A program made the position numbers and the translations under genes. A stretch of DNA of 64,000 nucleotides from Paenibacillus humicus NBRC 102415. Lineage in GTDB: Bacteria; Bacillota; Bacilli; Paenibacillales; Paenibacillaceae. Position 1 is the first letter of the stretch, and each line of letters begins with the position of its first letter. Positions 41,718 to 50,958 of the stretch are shown piece by piece. The stretch is taken from assembly GCF_004000905.1 (NCBI RefSeq), contig NZ_BIMD01000019.1, positions 1-64,000 of the forward strand, read 5' to 3'. The notes beneath the pieces were generated by a model that saw only the letters and a list, made by a program, of their open reading frames with translations, did no database searches and was not told the DNA's origin.

Positions 41718-43619
41718 ATGAATCGCAATCAAACCGCTTTGAAACCTCGCGAATGGATGCCGAGGACGACGGCCGCCTTCTGCGCAGGCGCCCTGGCCGC
41801 AGGCATGCTGGCCGTATGGCCCCAGACAGCCGAAGCCGCAGACAGCATAGGGAAAACAACCGCTGCGAGAACGAAGGAAGAGATCGTCGAGAAATGGATG
41901 CAGAGCTACCTGCCCATGAAGAGGTCCTTTGCCTATATGAGCGGGAACGACATTTACGAGCAATTGCCGAGTCTGACAGCTCCTTTCCAGGAAGGCAAAT
42001 TAAAAGCCGAGTATATTGAAGACGGCGTGCGGGCGACGAACTTCGTCCGGTATTTGGCCGGAGTCCCCGATGACGTGCAGCCGGACTGGAGCCTGCACCG
42101 GCAGCAGCAGAGCGCATCGCTGATCAATGCGCTGAACGATCGGCTCAGCCATTCTCCGACCAAGCCGGCTGGAATGGAGGAGGAGGCTTACAAGCTGGGC
42201 TACGCCGGAGCGGGCAGCAGCAACCTGTATATGGGCAGCCCGACGCTGTACAGCAGCGTCCTCGGCTACATGTCGGACAGCGATCCAAGCAACATCGACC
42301 GGGTCGGCCACCGCAGATGGATTCTGAATCCGGCGATGACCCGGACGATGTTCGGCTATGTCCGAGCAGCCGAGACGGGCGGTTACGGGTCGCCGTACTC
42401 CTCCATGTACGTTTTTGACAAAGGAAGGACCGCTGGCAGCGTCGAGTACGATTACATCGGCTGGCCGGCCGCCGGGTACTTCCCGTCCGAAGCCTTCTCG
42501 CCATCGGATGCCTGGTCGGTATCGCTGAATACGGACCGGTACGACAAAAACAACACGGATTCCATCACCGTAACGGTGACCCGCCAAAGCGACGGCAGGC
42601 AATGGACGCTGGACAAATCGGATACGGACAAATCCGGCGAATACTTCCGTGTCGACAAAGGCGGTTATGGCGGCATTCCGGTCTGCATTATTTTCCGGCC
42701 GGGCGGAATCTCGGATATCAAGGAAGATGACCGCTTCCACGTGCGCATAGACGGCATCCGCTCCAAAGCCGGCGCGGAAACGTCGATCGAGTACGATACG
42801 GTCTTCTTCCGCATGACGGAAATGAAACGGTTCGGCAGCGACGCGATCGCGATAACACCGGGCGAGAGCGTGCCGCTGCGCCTCTACTCCACGGGCGAAG
42901 GCGCGGTGGCAGGCCGAATGGCGGGACAGCTGGAATCGAGCGATCCTTCCATTGCATCGGTGGATTCCTCCGGCGTCTTGCGAGGCGTGAAGGCGGGCGC
43001 CGCTTATATCCGCTACAGCAACTATTTGGGCCAGGAGAACTCGCTCTACGTCACCGTGCGACCGGCAGCGCCGGGCGATGCCCCGAGCGGCTGGGCGAAG
43101 GAAGCCTATGCGAAGGCGAAGGGCGCCGGTCTCATCCCCTATTCCCTGGACACGCAGTACCAGACGCCGATCCGCCGCATTGATTTCGTGCGCATGCTCG
43201 TCGGGGTTTATGAAAACACCACGGGAAGCAGTCTTCCGGCAGACCGGAAGCCGTTTCAGGATACGAGCGACTCCAACGTCTCCAAGGCGGTGTCTGCCGG
43301 ACTGATCAGCGGCGTCTCCCCGACCGAGTTCGCTCCCTTGGCGAAGATTACCCGCCAGGAGGCCGCGGCCCTGCTGACCCGGCTGGAGAGCAAGCTGGCG
43401 AGCGTTGCCGGAAAGCCGCCGGGTTCCGCCGCACCAACCGGCCCGTTCGCAGATGACGAGGCGATCGCCTCGTGGGCGAAGGCGGACGTATACCGCTCCG
43501 TCGGTCTCGGCCTGATGCAGGGCGTCGGCCAGAACCGCTTCAACCCGATGGGCAATTTGACGGTGGAGCAGTCGATTCAGATTTTCCAGAGAACGTTCGA
43601 ACGATTCGTGAGAGACTAG
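41718..43619 (+). CDS. Cell-surface protein with CAP, Big and SLH domains
   Basis: 633 residues. Signal peptide (about 1-41, ending TAEAA); CAP/SCP-like domain (about 95-215; VRATNFVRYLAGV, DWSLHRQQQ, RVGHRRWILNP); a beta-rich region; a Big_2 Ig-like domain (about 378-450; SSDPSIASVDSSGVLRGVKA); and C-terminal S-layer homology repeats (about 455-633), which bind pyruvylated secondary wall polymer. The protein is thus exported and anchored to the wall. CAP domains in bacteria have uncertain activity. The second SLH repeat is the clearest (FAPLAKITRQEAAALLTRL). GAGGGTGGG precedes ATG. Confidence 0.9.
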   Translation: MNRNQTALKPREWMPRTTAAFCAGALAAGMLAVWPQTAEAADSIGKTTAARTKEEIVEKWMQSYLPMKRSFAYMSGNDIYEQLPSLTAPFQEGKLKAEYIEDGVRATNFVRYLAGVPDDVQPDWSLHRQQQSASLINALNDRLSHSPTKPAGMEEEAYKLGYAGAGSSNLYMGSPTLYSSVLGYMSDSDPSNIDRVGHRRWILNPAMTRTMFGYVRAAETGGYGSPYSSMYVFDKGRTAGSVEYDYIGWPAAGYFPSEAFSPSDAWSVSLNTDRYDKNNTDSITVTVTRQSDGRQWTLDKSDTDKSGEYFRVDKGGYGGIPVCIIFRPGGISDIKEDDRFHVRIDGIRSKAGAETSIEYDTVFFRMTEMKRFGSDAIAITPGESVPLRLYSTGEGAVAGRMAGQLESSDPSIASVDSSGVLRGVKAGAAYIRYSNYLGQENSLYVTVRPAAPGDAPSGWAKEAYAKAKGAGLIPYSLDTQYQTPIRRIDFVRMLVGVYENTTGSSLPADRKPFQDTSDSNVSKAVSAGLISGVSPTEFAPLAKITRQEAAALLTRLESKLASVAGKPPGSAAPTGPFADDEAIASWAKADVYRSVGLGLMQGVGQNRFNPMGNLTVEQSIQIFQRTFERFVRD

Positions 43620-43664
43620 GCCCGCTGCCCGGGCTCCAGGCTCCGGATCCTGCATGAAAGCGCT

Positions 43665-43690
43665 AAGGGACACCTCGCGAGGTGTCCCTT
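43665..43690 (+). terminator. Terminator of the surface-protein gene
   Basis: Perfect 26-base palindrome, half-site AAGGGACACCTCG, followed by TTTC. Confidence 0.75.
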
Positions 43691-43916
43691 TCGACGTGAA
43701 CGGAAAGCCCCTGAGGGCTCTTCCCCGGCCTCGGCTTCAAGGCAAGCCGCCGTTTCGAGGGGACGACAGCCGCCCCCCGGCTCGCTTCGTATAAATCTTT
43801 TTAGTCTAAATTACCCCTTGATCCTACTGAAACTATATTCAACCATATTTCACGAGGGATAGATTTAATCCGCTCTAAATTTACACCTTAAATCCCTACT
43901 GCGACCTTGAGGAGTG

Positions 43917-43973
43917 ATGGTGGTTGAAAACGAACGAACATGCAAATCAACCTGTGAGAGGCCGCTATGGTAA
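43917..43973 (+). CDS. Possible leader peptide before the APH-GNAT gene
   Basis: GAGGAG is followed by ATG-GTG and an 18-codon frame (MVVENERTCKSTCERPLW) that ends 39 bases before the main start. Its last codons overlap the first arm of a hairpin. The layout resembles leaders of resistance genes controlled by translation attenuation. No similar peptide is known to me. Confidence 0.35.
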   Translation: MVVENERTCKSTCERPLW

Positions 43974-44006
43974 CCCTTGCACCTCTCATTAGGCCATGGG
44001 AGGCAA
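43955..44006 (+). promoter_or_regulatory. Possible translational attenuator with competing stems
   Basis: Segment TGAGAGG (43955-43961) can pair with CCTCTCA (43982-43988). The same second segment contains CCTC, which can instead pair with GAGG of the Shine-Dalgarno of the next gene (43999-44004). The two pairings exclude each other. Confidence 0.35.
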
Positions 44007-44012
44007 CCGGAA

Positions 44013-45425
44013 ATGATGTCGCTAAAAAACATGGTACGGGGAACGGAAACCGATTCCGCGGCCAAACAACTGATTTCATGTTGGGAGCATGATGCCGGCA
44101 CGCTGACGTTTTGGAGAGCAAGCAGCAATTTTGTCTACTTGTCGGAAAGAAACGGCGTTCGGCAATTTCTACGTTATGTCCATGAAGAGGACAACCGTCT
44201 CGAGAATATTCAGGCAGAGCTTGATTTCATCCTGTATCTGATATCGTCCGGCTATCCGGCTGCCGCTCCTGTCCTATCCCGATACGGCAACTGGATCGAA
44301 ACGATCCAAACGGCAGATGGATCGTACTTCGGCGTTGTATTTGAACAAGCCAAGGGAAACCCTATTCCGCTGGATCTCATGACGGATCGGCATGCCGAAG
44401 AGTGGGGAAGATCGCTTGCTTCGCTGCATCTTTTATCCGAGTCTTATTCGGCTGTGCCGTCATCCCGACCAAGCTGGATGGACGCCCTAACCTTCATCGC
44501 CTCCGTATTGCAGCGGCATCCCTCGGAGGAAACGGCTCGGCACGAGCTTGAACGCATCCGTCAACAGCTCTCCAAGCTTCCGACTGACGAGAGACATATG
44601 GGCCTGATTCATTATGACTTCGAAACGGACAATATTTTTTATGACGAGGAGCAATCCCGCTATTCCGCCATCGATTTTGACGATGCCATGATCCACTGGT
44701 ACGGAATGGATGCAGCATCCGCCCTGAGGGATCTGGCGGAGCAAGAGGATGCCGGCGCCCAGCGGAAAATCGAGCACTTTCTAACCGGATATCGGTCGAT
44801 TAAGCCGTTGGATGAACGCTGCGTGCAGAAGTTTCCTCTTTTTCAGAGGTTTGCAGACCTGTATGCGTTCGCACGTCTCCTCCGCAGCGTGGAGAATATG
44901 GATATCCATCGGTCGCCCGAGTGGGCTCTTCAGCTTCGGATCAAGCTCTTGAAGGCGTGCGATCGGCTGCGGGAACGCTTGAGGCCGACCGTAGAACTGC
45001 GACCCATCGATTCAACTAACTGGCACGCTTGCACCCGGCTTGAAGTCACGGACGAGCAGAAGGACGTATTTCCTGTACCTGCGGTCTATTGGCTCGCTGA
45101 GTCCGCCTATTGCGGGTTCACCCCTCTCGCGATGTACACGGATGAACAACTCGCGGGATTCGCGGTGTACGCTGTCGATCCGGCTGACGGAAGCTGCTGG
45201 ATCATGGCTTTTATGCTGGATCGCAAGTTCCAAGGAAGAGGGCTTGGACGCTCCGGGATGAAAGAGCTTATGCGTTATATCGAGGACAAGCAATGGGGCG
45301 GCACGATCAAGCTCGGCCATCGGTGCGACAACATGCGGGCATCACGCCTATATGCTTCTCTCGGCTTTGCGGAGATTAGCCGGGATGAGCGCGAAGTGGT
45401 GCGGGAATGGAGATTCCAGCCCTGA
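44013..45425 (+). CDS. Aminoglycoside-phosphotransferase-like kinase fused to GNAT acetyltransferase
   Basis: 470 residues. N-terminal two thirds (1-330) form an APH-fold kinase: Brenner motif HYDFETDN (about residue 200, catalytic Asp and Asn) and the metal-binding Asp in AIDFDDAMIHWYGMD. The C-terminal third (about 340-470) is a GNAT domain, with MLDRKFQGRGLGRSGMKEL as acetyl-CoA loop and NMRASRLYASLGF at the end. One polypeptide with both activities resembles bifunctional aminoglycoside-modifying enzymes in principle, though domain order and families differ. Substrate unknown. The ATG-ATG start at 44013 has GGGAGG 9 bases upstream. Composition is slightly more AT-rich than its neighbours. 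Confidence 0.85.
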   Translation: MMSLKNMVRGTETDSAAKQLISCWEHDAGTLTFWRASSNFVYLSERNGVRQFLRYVHEEDNRLENIQAELDFILYLISSGYPAAAPVLSRYGNWIETIQTADGSYFGVVFEQAKGNPIPLDLMTDRHAEEWGRSLASLHLLSESYSAVPSSRPSWMDALTFIASVLQRHPSEETARHELERIRQQLSKLPTDERHMGLIHYDFETDNIFYDEEQSRYSAIDFDDAMIHWYGMDAASALRDLAEQEDAGAQRKIEHFLTGYRSIKPLDERCVQKFPLFQRFADLYAFARLLRSVENMDIHRSPEWALQLRIKLLKACDRLRERLRPTVELRPIDSTNWHACTRLEVTDEQKDVFPVPAVYWLAESAYCGFTPLAMYTDEQLAGFAVYAVDPADGSCWIMAFMLDRKFQGRGLGRSGMKELMRYIEDKQWGGTIKLGHRCDNMRASRLYASLGFAEISRDEREVVREWRFQP

Positions 45426-45434
45426 TCTTTCCGT

Positions 45435-45530
45435 GAAGGGGAAGCCTACGGTTGCCTGGCGAAGGACAGCGGCCTCATTTCGCTGCTCAAGAGCAAACAA
45501 GGCGAGTGGAAAGTGGCGACGATTGATTAA
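45435..45530 (+). pseudogene. Short 3' gene fragment, unrecognised
   Basis: An open frame without start codon reads EGEAYGCLAKDSGLISLLKS and ends WKVATID-stop. It is protein-like but orphaned between the APH-GNAT gene and a hairpin (AAGAACCCG/CGGGTTCTT, 45544-45570). Confidence 0.25.
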
Positions 45531-45644
45531 CGAGGAAGACCTCAAGAACCCGAGCCGGACGCGGGTTCTTGATGCTGGATTCGGATTCGGATTCCGATTC
45601 CTAAATTTACTTGATGACAGGAAAAAAAAGTGATTAAATAAAAT

Positions 45645-45658
45645 AGACTGACCAGTCT
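45645..45658. promoter_or_regulatory. Perfect palindrome AGACTGACCAGTCT-type before the M32 gene
   Basis: AGACTG-AC-CAGTCT, 46 bases before the carboxypeptidase start and followed by a T run. The GACTGACCAGTC-like core resembles TetR-family operators of Firmicutes. A very short terminator hairpin is the alternative. Confidence 0.35.
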
Positions 45659-45703
45659 TTTTTGCGGGGAAACAACAATCGTTTCTAATGGGAGGCTTTT
45701 GGC

Positions 45704-47236
45704 ATGGAACTGAAATCCCTCGATCCCAACATTCGGACAGCTGTCGAACAGTACAAAGCATTGGAAGAAAAGATCGCTCATCTAAGCATGATTTCGAGTC
45801 TGGTCGGATGGGACCAGAAGGTAACTGCTCCCAAGAAAGGGAGAGACTTGTTCGCCAAAGCGATCGGGACCTTCCGAACGGAGCAGTTCAAATTATCCGT
45901 ATCGGAGGAGATGGGCTCTCTGCTCCGCCTCCTGTCCGCTCCCGAGGTACAGGCCGACCTGGACGAAATTACGCAGGCGCAGCTTCGGGAACGCACTGCA
46001 GAATATGAGCGCTTCAAGAAAATTCCCGAAGACATGTACCGCGATTATGTCGTCCTCACCTCCAAAGCCAACCATGCATGGGAAGAAGCCAGAGAGAGAA
46101 GCGACTTTTCCCTCTTCCAGCCTTATTTGGAGAAGATCGTGGACTTCAACCGCAAGATGGCTGAGATTTTCGGCTATGATCAGCATCCTTATGATGCGCT
46201 TCTGCATGAATTCGAGCCGGGTTTAAGCGTGGCGGTACTGGATCCGTTGTTCGCCAAGCTGAGGGAGAGCAGCGTGGGCTTGCTGGAGAGGATCAACCGC
46301 TCCGGCAACAAGCCTTCGACAGCCGTCTTCGAGCAAGCATTCGAGGTGGACCAGCAGAAAAAATTCAACCACTACTTCCTTCCGATCCTCGGCTTCGACA
46401 TGAACGCGGGACGGCTGGACGAGACGGTGCATCCGTTCGCCCAGTCCATGAACACCGGGGATGTCCGGATTACGACCCGATATCTCCAGAATAATGTGCG
46501 ATCTGCGGTATTCGGGACGATCCACGAGGCAGGACATGGCATTTATGAGCAGAACATCGATCCGCGTTTCGAAGAAACCGTCCTATCCAGCGGAGCATCC
46601 TTCGGCATCCACGAGTCCCAGTCCCGCTTCCTGGAAAATATGATCGGCCGCAGCGAGTCGTTCTGGACGTACTTCTATCCCAAGCTCCAGGAGCACTTCC
46701 CGAAGCAGCTGGAAGGCGTCAGCCAGCATGACTTCTACCGGGCGATCAACAGCGTGCAGCCGACGATGATCCGGGTGGAAGCGGATGAGCTGACGTACAA
46801 CCTCCATATCATGATCCGGTATGAGATCGAGAAGGCGCTGATCAACGGAGACATCGAGGTGGCGGAGCTGCCGGCGATCTGGAACGAGAAGATGCAGGAA
46901 TACCTCGGCATTACGCCTGCCAATGATACGGAGGGCGTCCTGCAGGATGTCCACTGGTCCTTCGGCGGCTTCGGCTATTTCCCTTCCTACTCCCTCGGGA
47001 ACCTGTACGCAGCCCTGCTGCTGAACACGATTCTGCGCGAGAAGCCCGACTTCTATGCCGACATCGAAGCCGGCCGCTTCGAAGGCATCCAGGAATGGCT
47101 GAAGGATAAAATTCATCGTCATGGCAAGCTCTACACGCCGGAGCAGCTGATCCGCCAGGTCACCGGCGAGGATCTGAAGGCCGACTATCTGGTGGACTAC
47201 CTGGAAGAGAAGTACAGCCGCATCTACGGTCTCTAG
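45704..47236 (+). CDS. M32 family metallocarboxypeptidase (Taq type)
   Basis: 510 residues, cytosolic zinc carboxypeptidase that removes C-terminal residues from peptides. The HEAGH zinc motif (about residue 273) and the M32-specific GIHESQSRFLENMIGRS about 25 residues later are present, as are EADELTYNLHIMIRYEIE and the closing YSLGNLYAALLL. Length is standard. GGGAGG lies 8 bases before ATG. Single gene, ended by a strong hairpin. Confidence 0.95.
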   Translation: MELKSLDPNIRTAVEQYKALEEKIAHLSMISSLVGWDQKVTAPKKGRDLFAKAIGTFRTEQFKLSVSEEMGSLLRLLSAPEVQADLDEITQAQLRERTAEYERFKKIPEDMYRDYVVLTSKANHAWEEARERSDFSLFQPYLEKIVDFNRKMAEIFGYDQHPYDALLHEFEPGLSVAVLDPLFAKLRESSVGLLERINRSGNKPSTAVFEQAFEVDQQKKFNHYFLPILGFDMNAGRLDETVHPFAQSMNTGDVRITTRYLQNNVRSAVFGTIHEAGHGIYEQNIDPRFEETVLSSGASFGIHESQSRFLENMIGRSESFWTYFYPKLQEHFPKQLEGVSQHDFYRAINSVQPTMIRVEADELTYNLHIMIRYEIEKALINGDIEVAELPAIWNEKMQEYLGITPANDTEGVLQDVHWSFGGFGYFPSYSLGNLYAALLLNTILREKPDFYADIEAGRFEGIQEWLKDKIHRHGKLYTPEQLIRQVTGEDLKADYLVDYLEEKYSRIYGL

Positions 47237-47280
47237 CTCAGGCGCAAGACAGGCAGCGGCATATCGCTTCAACAAGGAAA

Positions 47281-47309
47281 GATGGAGGATCCATGAGGGA
47301 TCCTCCATC
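47281..47309. terminator. Bidirectional terminator
   Basis: 12-bp stem GATGGAGGATCC with a 5-base loop, with short T-rich tails on both strands, between the M32 gene and the chemoreceptor. Confidence 0.8.
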
Positions 47310-47382
47310 TTTCTTTGTCAGGTCCGCATTAAAAAACAGAGCCGAGGTGATTGTTCCCCCAGGCTCTGCGTGCCTGATCCGG

Positions 47383-49137
47383 TTACAAATTGAACCTTTC
47401 TACAGCCGCTTCCAGAGTGGAGCTCCTTTTCTTCAACAGCTCCGTCGTATCGGTGATCCGCTTTGCCGCCTCCAGCTGAATCGTCGACATCCGTTGGATC
47501 GAGGCCGCGTTCTCCGCCGTTGCCGCTGTAATCCGGGCGATCTGCTCTACCGATGCGGCGGCCTCCTCGGAGCCCGCCAGCACCTCTTCCGCAGCGGCGG
47601 AAATCTCCTGGATATGGCTGTTCACAAAATGGAACCGATCCACCGTATCGACAAACAGCGCCTCCACCTGGCTGGAAAGCTCTGTCCCTCTGACCATTTC
47701 CTCGGCTTCCTCCGCCATCCTCTCGCCGATCAGAGCCGACTCCTGCTGGATTTGCTGCAGGAGCGAGGTAATCTGCGTCACGGACACGGAAGACGACTCC
47801 GCAAGCTTCCGGACTTCGCCGGCCACGACCGCAAAGCCCGCTCCATGCTCTCCCGCCCTCGCAGCCTCGATGGAGGCGTTCAGAGCCAATAGCTTGGTCT
47901 GTTCGGCGATGGCCGTTATCGCGTAGAGCACGGGTTCTATCTCATGCATGTACCTGTTCAGCACCTGCACGGAATTCGTCGTCTGCTCCGCCACATCGGA
48001 GATGGATGCGACCTGCTCTCTCAGCCAGAGAATCGAGCTTCTGCCCTGCTCCGCTGTTTCCAGCGCTCCACTGGAAGCGATCGACACGCTGGATGAAGCT
48101 TCCGACACCCGTTGGATGGCCTGGGTAATCTCCTCCATCGATTTTGCGCTTTCCTCCGCCCCGGAACGCTGATGCTCCGCTCCCTCGGCCATGTCCGCGA
48201 TCGATTGTCCGAGCTGCACGTTCAAAGCCACCATCCGGTCCGCTTCCGTCCGGAACTGATCCGTGGAATGAACGAGATCATGCGTGGTCATCTTGACATC
48301 GCGGACGACATCCCCGAGCGTGACGCCCAATCTCTCGGTCATCTTCATCATGGCCGAATAAGCTTGTCCGATCTCGTCCTTCGAGCTTGCCCGCCGAATA
48401 TCCAGATGGCTTTTCGCCTCCGCGAGATCCCCCCGGGCCATCGCTTCCGCACCTTTAACGATCATTCCCAAGGGCCGCAATGCCCGGGACATGAACAGCG
48501 CGATGAGCAGAAACACAGCCAACGTCAGAATTCCCATCAGGGCGAACACAGGCATGCTTTTATGCATGACTTCCCGATAGATCGTATTGGACACCGACAC
48601 ATTCGTATCGATTCCAATCGCGCCGATAACCGTTCCCGCCGAATCGAGAAGCGGTGCATAAGAGGAAATGTAATCGCCGTACTCCGTATTCTCGATGATG
48701 CCGGTTTTGGCTGTCTGTCCCTTCAGGATCGCTTCAACCGCTTCCTTGGGCACATCGGTTACTTCGCCGATCGGCGAAGCCGAGTCCGATCCCTTCGGCT
48801 GACCGTCGATGACAATGAGGGGCTGCCCTTTATCGTCGATTCTCACCGTATAGACGTACTGCGCCCCGATCTGCAGCCGGTAGCGGTTCAATTCCTCGCG
48901 AAGGCTCCAATAGAGATCATTCTCCCCGGCATCCTTCAGGTACGTTTCATAGGATTTCAAATCGAATTGCCCCGCATAAGCCTCCGCTGTGTGCATGCTG
49001 AAGCTGCCTATCGCTTCTTCGCTTGCCTTCTTGGTGCTGCGTATCTGCAGGTAGATCAAGGCGGAGGACAGGATGACGAGGGTCGACAAAATCATGATCG
49101 ACAGCTTGAATACCAGGCGGCTTCTAAATCTAAACAT
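47383..49137 (-). CDS. Methyl-accepting chemotaxis protein
   Basis: 584 residues. TM1 (about 10-32), an extracytoplasmic Cache-type sensor domain (about 35-185; [46 protein letters not shown]), TM2 (about 190-213), HAMP (214-270) and the signalling hairpin with the conserved tip [20 protein letters not shown]. It senses an external ligand and feeds CheA/CheW. The start MFRFRS has GGGAG 10 bases upstream. An ATG 9 bases earlier is too close to it. Ligand unknown. Confidence 0.93.
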   Translation of the reverse strand: MFRFRSRLVFKLSIMILSTLVILSSALIYLQIRSTKKASEEAIGSFSMHTAEAYAGQFDLKSYETYLKDAGENDLYWSLREELNRYRLQIGAQYVYTVRIDDKGQPLIVIDGQPKGSDSASPIGEVTDVPKEAVEAILKGQTAKTGIIENTEYGDYISSYAPLLDSAGTVIGAIGIDTNVSVSNTIYREVMHKSMPVFALMGILTLAVFLLIALFMSRALRPLGMIVKGAEAMARGDLAEAKSHLDIRRASSKDEIGQAYSAMMKMTERLGVTLGDVVRDVKMTTHDLVHSTDQFRTEADRMVALNVQLGQSIADMAEGAEHQRSGAEESAKSMEEITQAIQRVSEASSSVSIASSGALETAEQGRSSILWLREQVASISDVAEQTTNSVQVLNRYMHEIEPVLYAITAIAEQTKLLALNASIEAARAGEHGAGFAVVAGEVRKLAESSSVSVTQITSLLQQIQQESALIGERMAEEAEEMVRGTELSSQVEALFVDTVDRFHFVNSHIQEISAAAEEVLAGSEEAAASVEQIARITAATAENAASIQRMSTIQLEAAKRITDTTELLKKRSSTLEAAVERFNL

Positions 49138-49359
49138 GCAGTCCATGCTCCCTTTGATATCGTTTGCGAAATCGGTCCTGTTTCCATAGGTCCCCCGGAA
49201 ATGAAGGGATCATCCTTATATCGGAATCAGCCGAGGGCATGTTTAGAATAGAGGGCATAAATGAATGCCGAGGAATCATGTCCCCCGCTTGGACTCCCAA
49301 ACTCATCTAAAAGCGGGCGAACTCTCCCCCTATGGGGAAGCACATGGCCGCTCTCTCCT

Positions 49360-50958
49360 TCACTTCACGCGGAAAGTGCGTTGGCCGCTGCGGCGGATGA
49401 TCAGCAGCGCGGCAGCCAGATACACCAGCGCCAAGCCTGCCGCCAAGGAGGCGAATGTTCCCGCTGCCGGCTTAAGCACGATGCAGGCTCCTCCCAGCAT
49501 GGAAATGAACAAGCTGAAGATGAAGTACAGCGGATTTTTCACATTGAGCTCCGTAGAGTAGGGCTGGAAGAAGTAGTACATGAACAGATGATGGACGGAA
49601 TAGAAGAGCGACAGGAACAAGACAGATATCCATAACAGCACAATCTCCATCCCCAGCCAATCGTTGCCCGCTGCGGCTTGCAGGATGGCAAGGACCGTTC
49701 CGAGAGCCGCGGCGATCAGCAGGTTGAAGGCTGCGATCCGGACAAGGCGAAGGCGAAAATGCTGGCTCGCGGCCGACCGGTAGAAGCTGTGCCGCATCAG
49801 GCTGAGGTCGCAGTGGTAAAACATGGCCTTGCACATTTTTTCTCCGACCGCGATGAAGTTGAAGCCCAGCAAAAGATACGGGTATACCATCGCCAGCTCC
49901 AGCCCGAGCCCGTCGAGCTGCTCGCGAAATGCCAGCGCGGCTGCGGCCAGCAAGGCTCCCCCCGCTCCAATGACGATCAGGCGCATTTTGACTGGGGCTA
50001 CGAGCAGGCTGCGATGGCGGGCAAAAAAGATCGCATTCAAATAGCGGTAGCCTTCCAGTCCTTCCAGCTTGCTTCTTGATTGCAGGGTATAGTCGCTGTC
50101 CTTTGATTGGACGCTTGTCTTCTGCGCCTCCGACATCATGCGTCCGACGTCCAGCAGCGGGTCATCCCGCTTGGCGGCGGCATCGACCGTCCTTCTGTAC
50201 TGCTTGTAGCGCCACAGCCGGACGGCCGCAAGCAAGCCGGCCGCCGCCATTACAAGCTGAATGGGCCGGCTGAGCATCCAGGCTCCGGCTGCGGGTACGG
50301 CATCGCTCAGGAGCGGCGCATATGCAGCCGCGAACGAGAGGCAGATGACGATCCAGACCAGCCCGACTTTCTTGATCAGGATGATTCCCTTGCGGTCATA
50401 CAGCAGCAGATGAAGATATTCCATGAAAATCCGCCACAGGGTCAGCGCCGCTGCGAGCAGGATGGCATCCAGCGCGCCAGCCCCTAGCGCCAGAGCGAAA
50501 ATGATCAGGACCGGCACATAAAAAACAAAATAAGCCGCATAGCGGTATGCCAGTGCTGCCTTCATGTATCGGGCCGGAGACAGCCTCATCAGCTTGACCG
50601 CGACGTACTTCTCCCGCTTGGGCTCCAGAATGGTCGCTGCGCTGACGCCCGCCGCGACAAAGCTGGTCAGGAAAAACAGATGAAGAAACAGCGTCCACCG
50701 CTCATCCCCGGATAGATCCGGCACGGCCGACACCGGCAAATAGAGAAATAGTCCGACAAACGCCAGCTTGCCGGCAAAGTTCCCGAGCAGGCTGAGGAGG
50801 AATGCCGCTGCCGACAAGATTTTCTTCGCGCCCAGCTTGGCGTAGAGCCTGTCTGGAATCCGCTTGCCGACAAGCGGCAGCTTCTGAAGGTAGTAGACGA
50901 CTAGATTCGCCATGGACGAGGTGCGGATCGCGATCAGGGTGCTAAGCGTTTTCTGCAT
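49360..50958 (-). CDS. ABC transporter membrane subunit of unknown type
   Basis: 532 residues with about 12 hydrophobic segments in two halves separated by a charged cytoplasmic loop (about 255-310). No signature motif is recognised. It overlaps the ATPase gene upstream by 17 bases in another frame, so they form one transporter. The large integral permease without a binding protein suggests an exporter. It resembles the general design of two-gene bacteriocin or lipid exporters of Firmicutes, without a definite family. Confidence 0.75.
   Translation of the reverse strand: MQKTLSTLIAIRTSSMANLVVYYLQKLPLVGKRIPDRLYAKLGAKKILSAAAFLLSLLGNFAGKLAFVGLFLYLPVSAVPDLSGDERWTLFLHLFFLTSFVAAGVSAATILEPKREKYVAVKLMRLSPARYMKAALAYRYAAYFVFYVPVLIIFALALGAGALDAILLAAALTLWRIFMEYLHLLLYDRKGIILIKKVGLVWIVICLSFAAAYAPLLSDAVPAAGAWMLSRPIQLVMAAAGLLAAVRLWRYKQYRRTVDAAAKRDDPLLDVGRMMSEAQKTSVQSKDSDYTLQSRSKLEGLEGYRYLNAIFFARHRSLLVAPVKMRLIVIGAGGALLAAAALAFREQLDGLGLELAMVYPYLLLGFNFIAVGEKMCKAMFYHCDLSLMRHSFYRSAASQHFRLRLVRIAAFNLLIAAALGTVLAILQAAAGNDWLGMEIVLLWISVLFLSLFYSVHHLFMYYFFQPYSTELNVKNPLYFIFSLFISMLGGACIVLKPAAGTFASLAAGLALVYLAAALLIIRRSGQRTFRVK

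Noticed and set aside
42000-43673. 557-codon minus-strand frame opposite the SLH protein
   Set aside because: Shadow of the CAP-Big-SLH gene. It crosses a terminator palindrome and has no ribosome-binding site.
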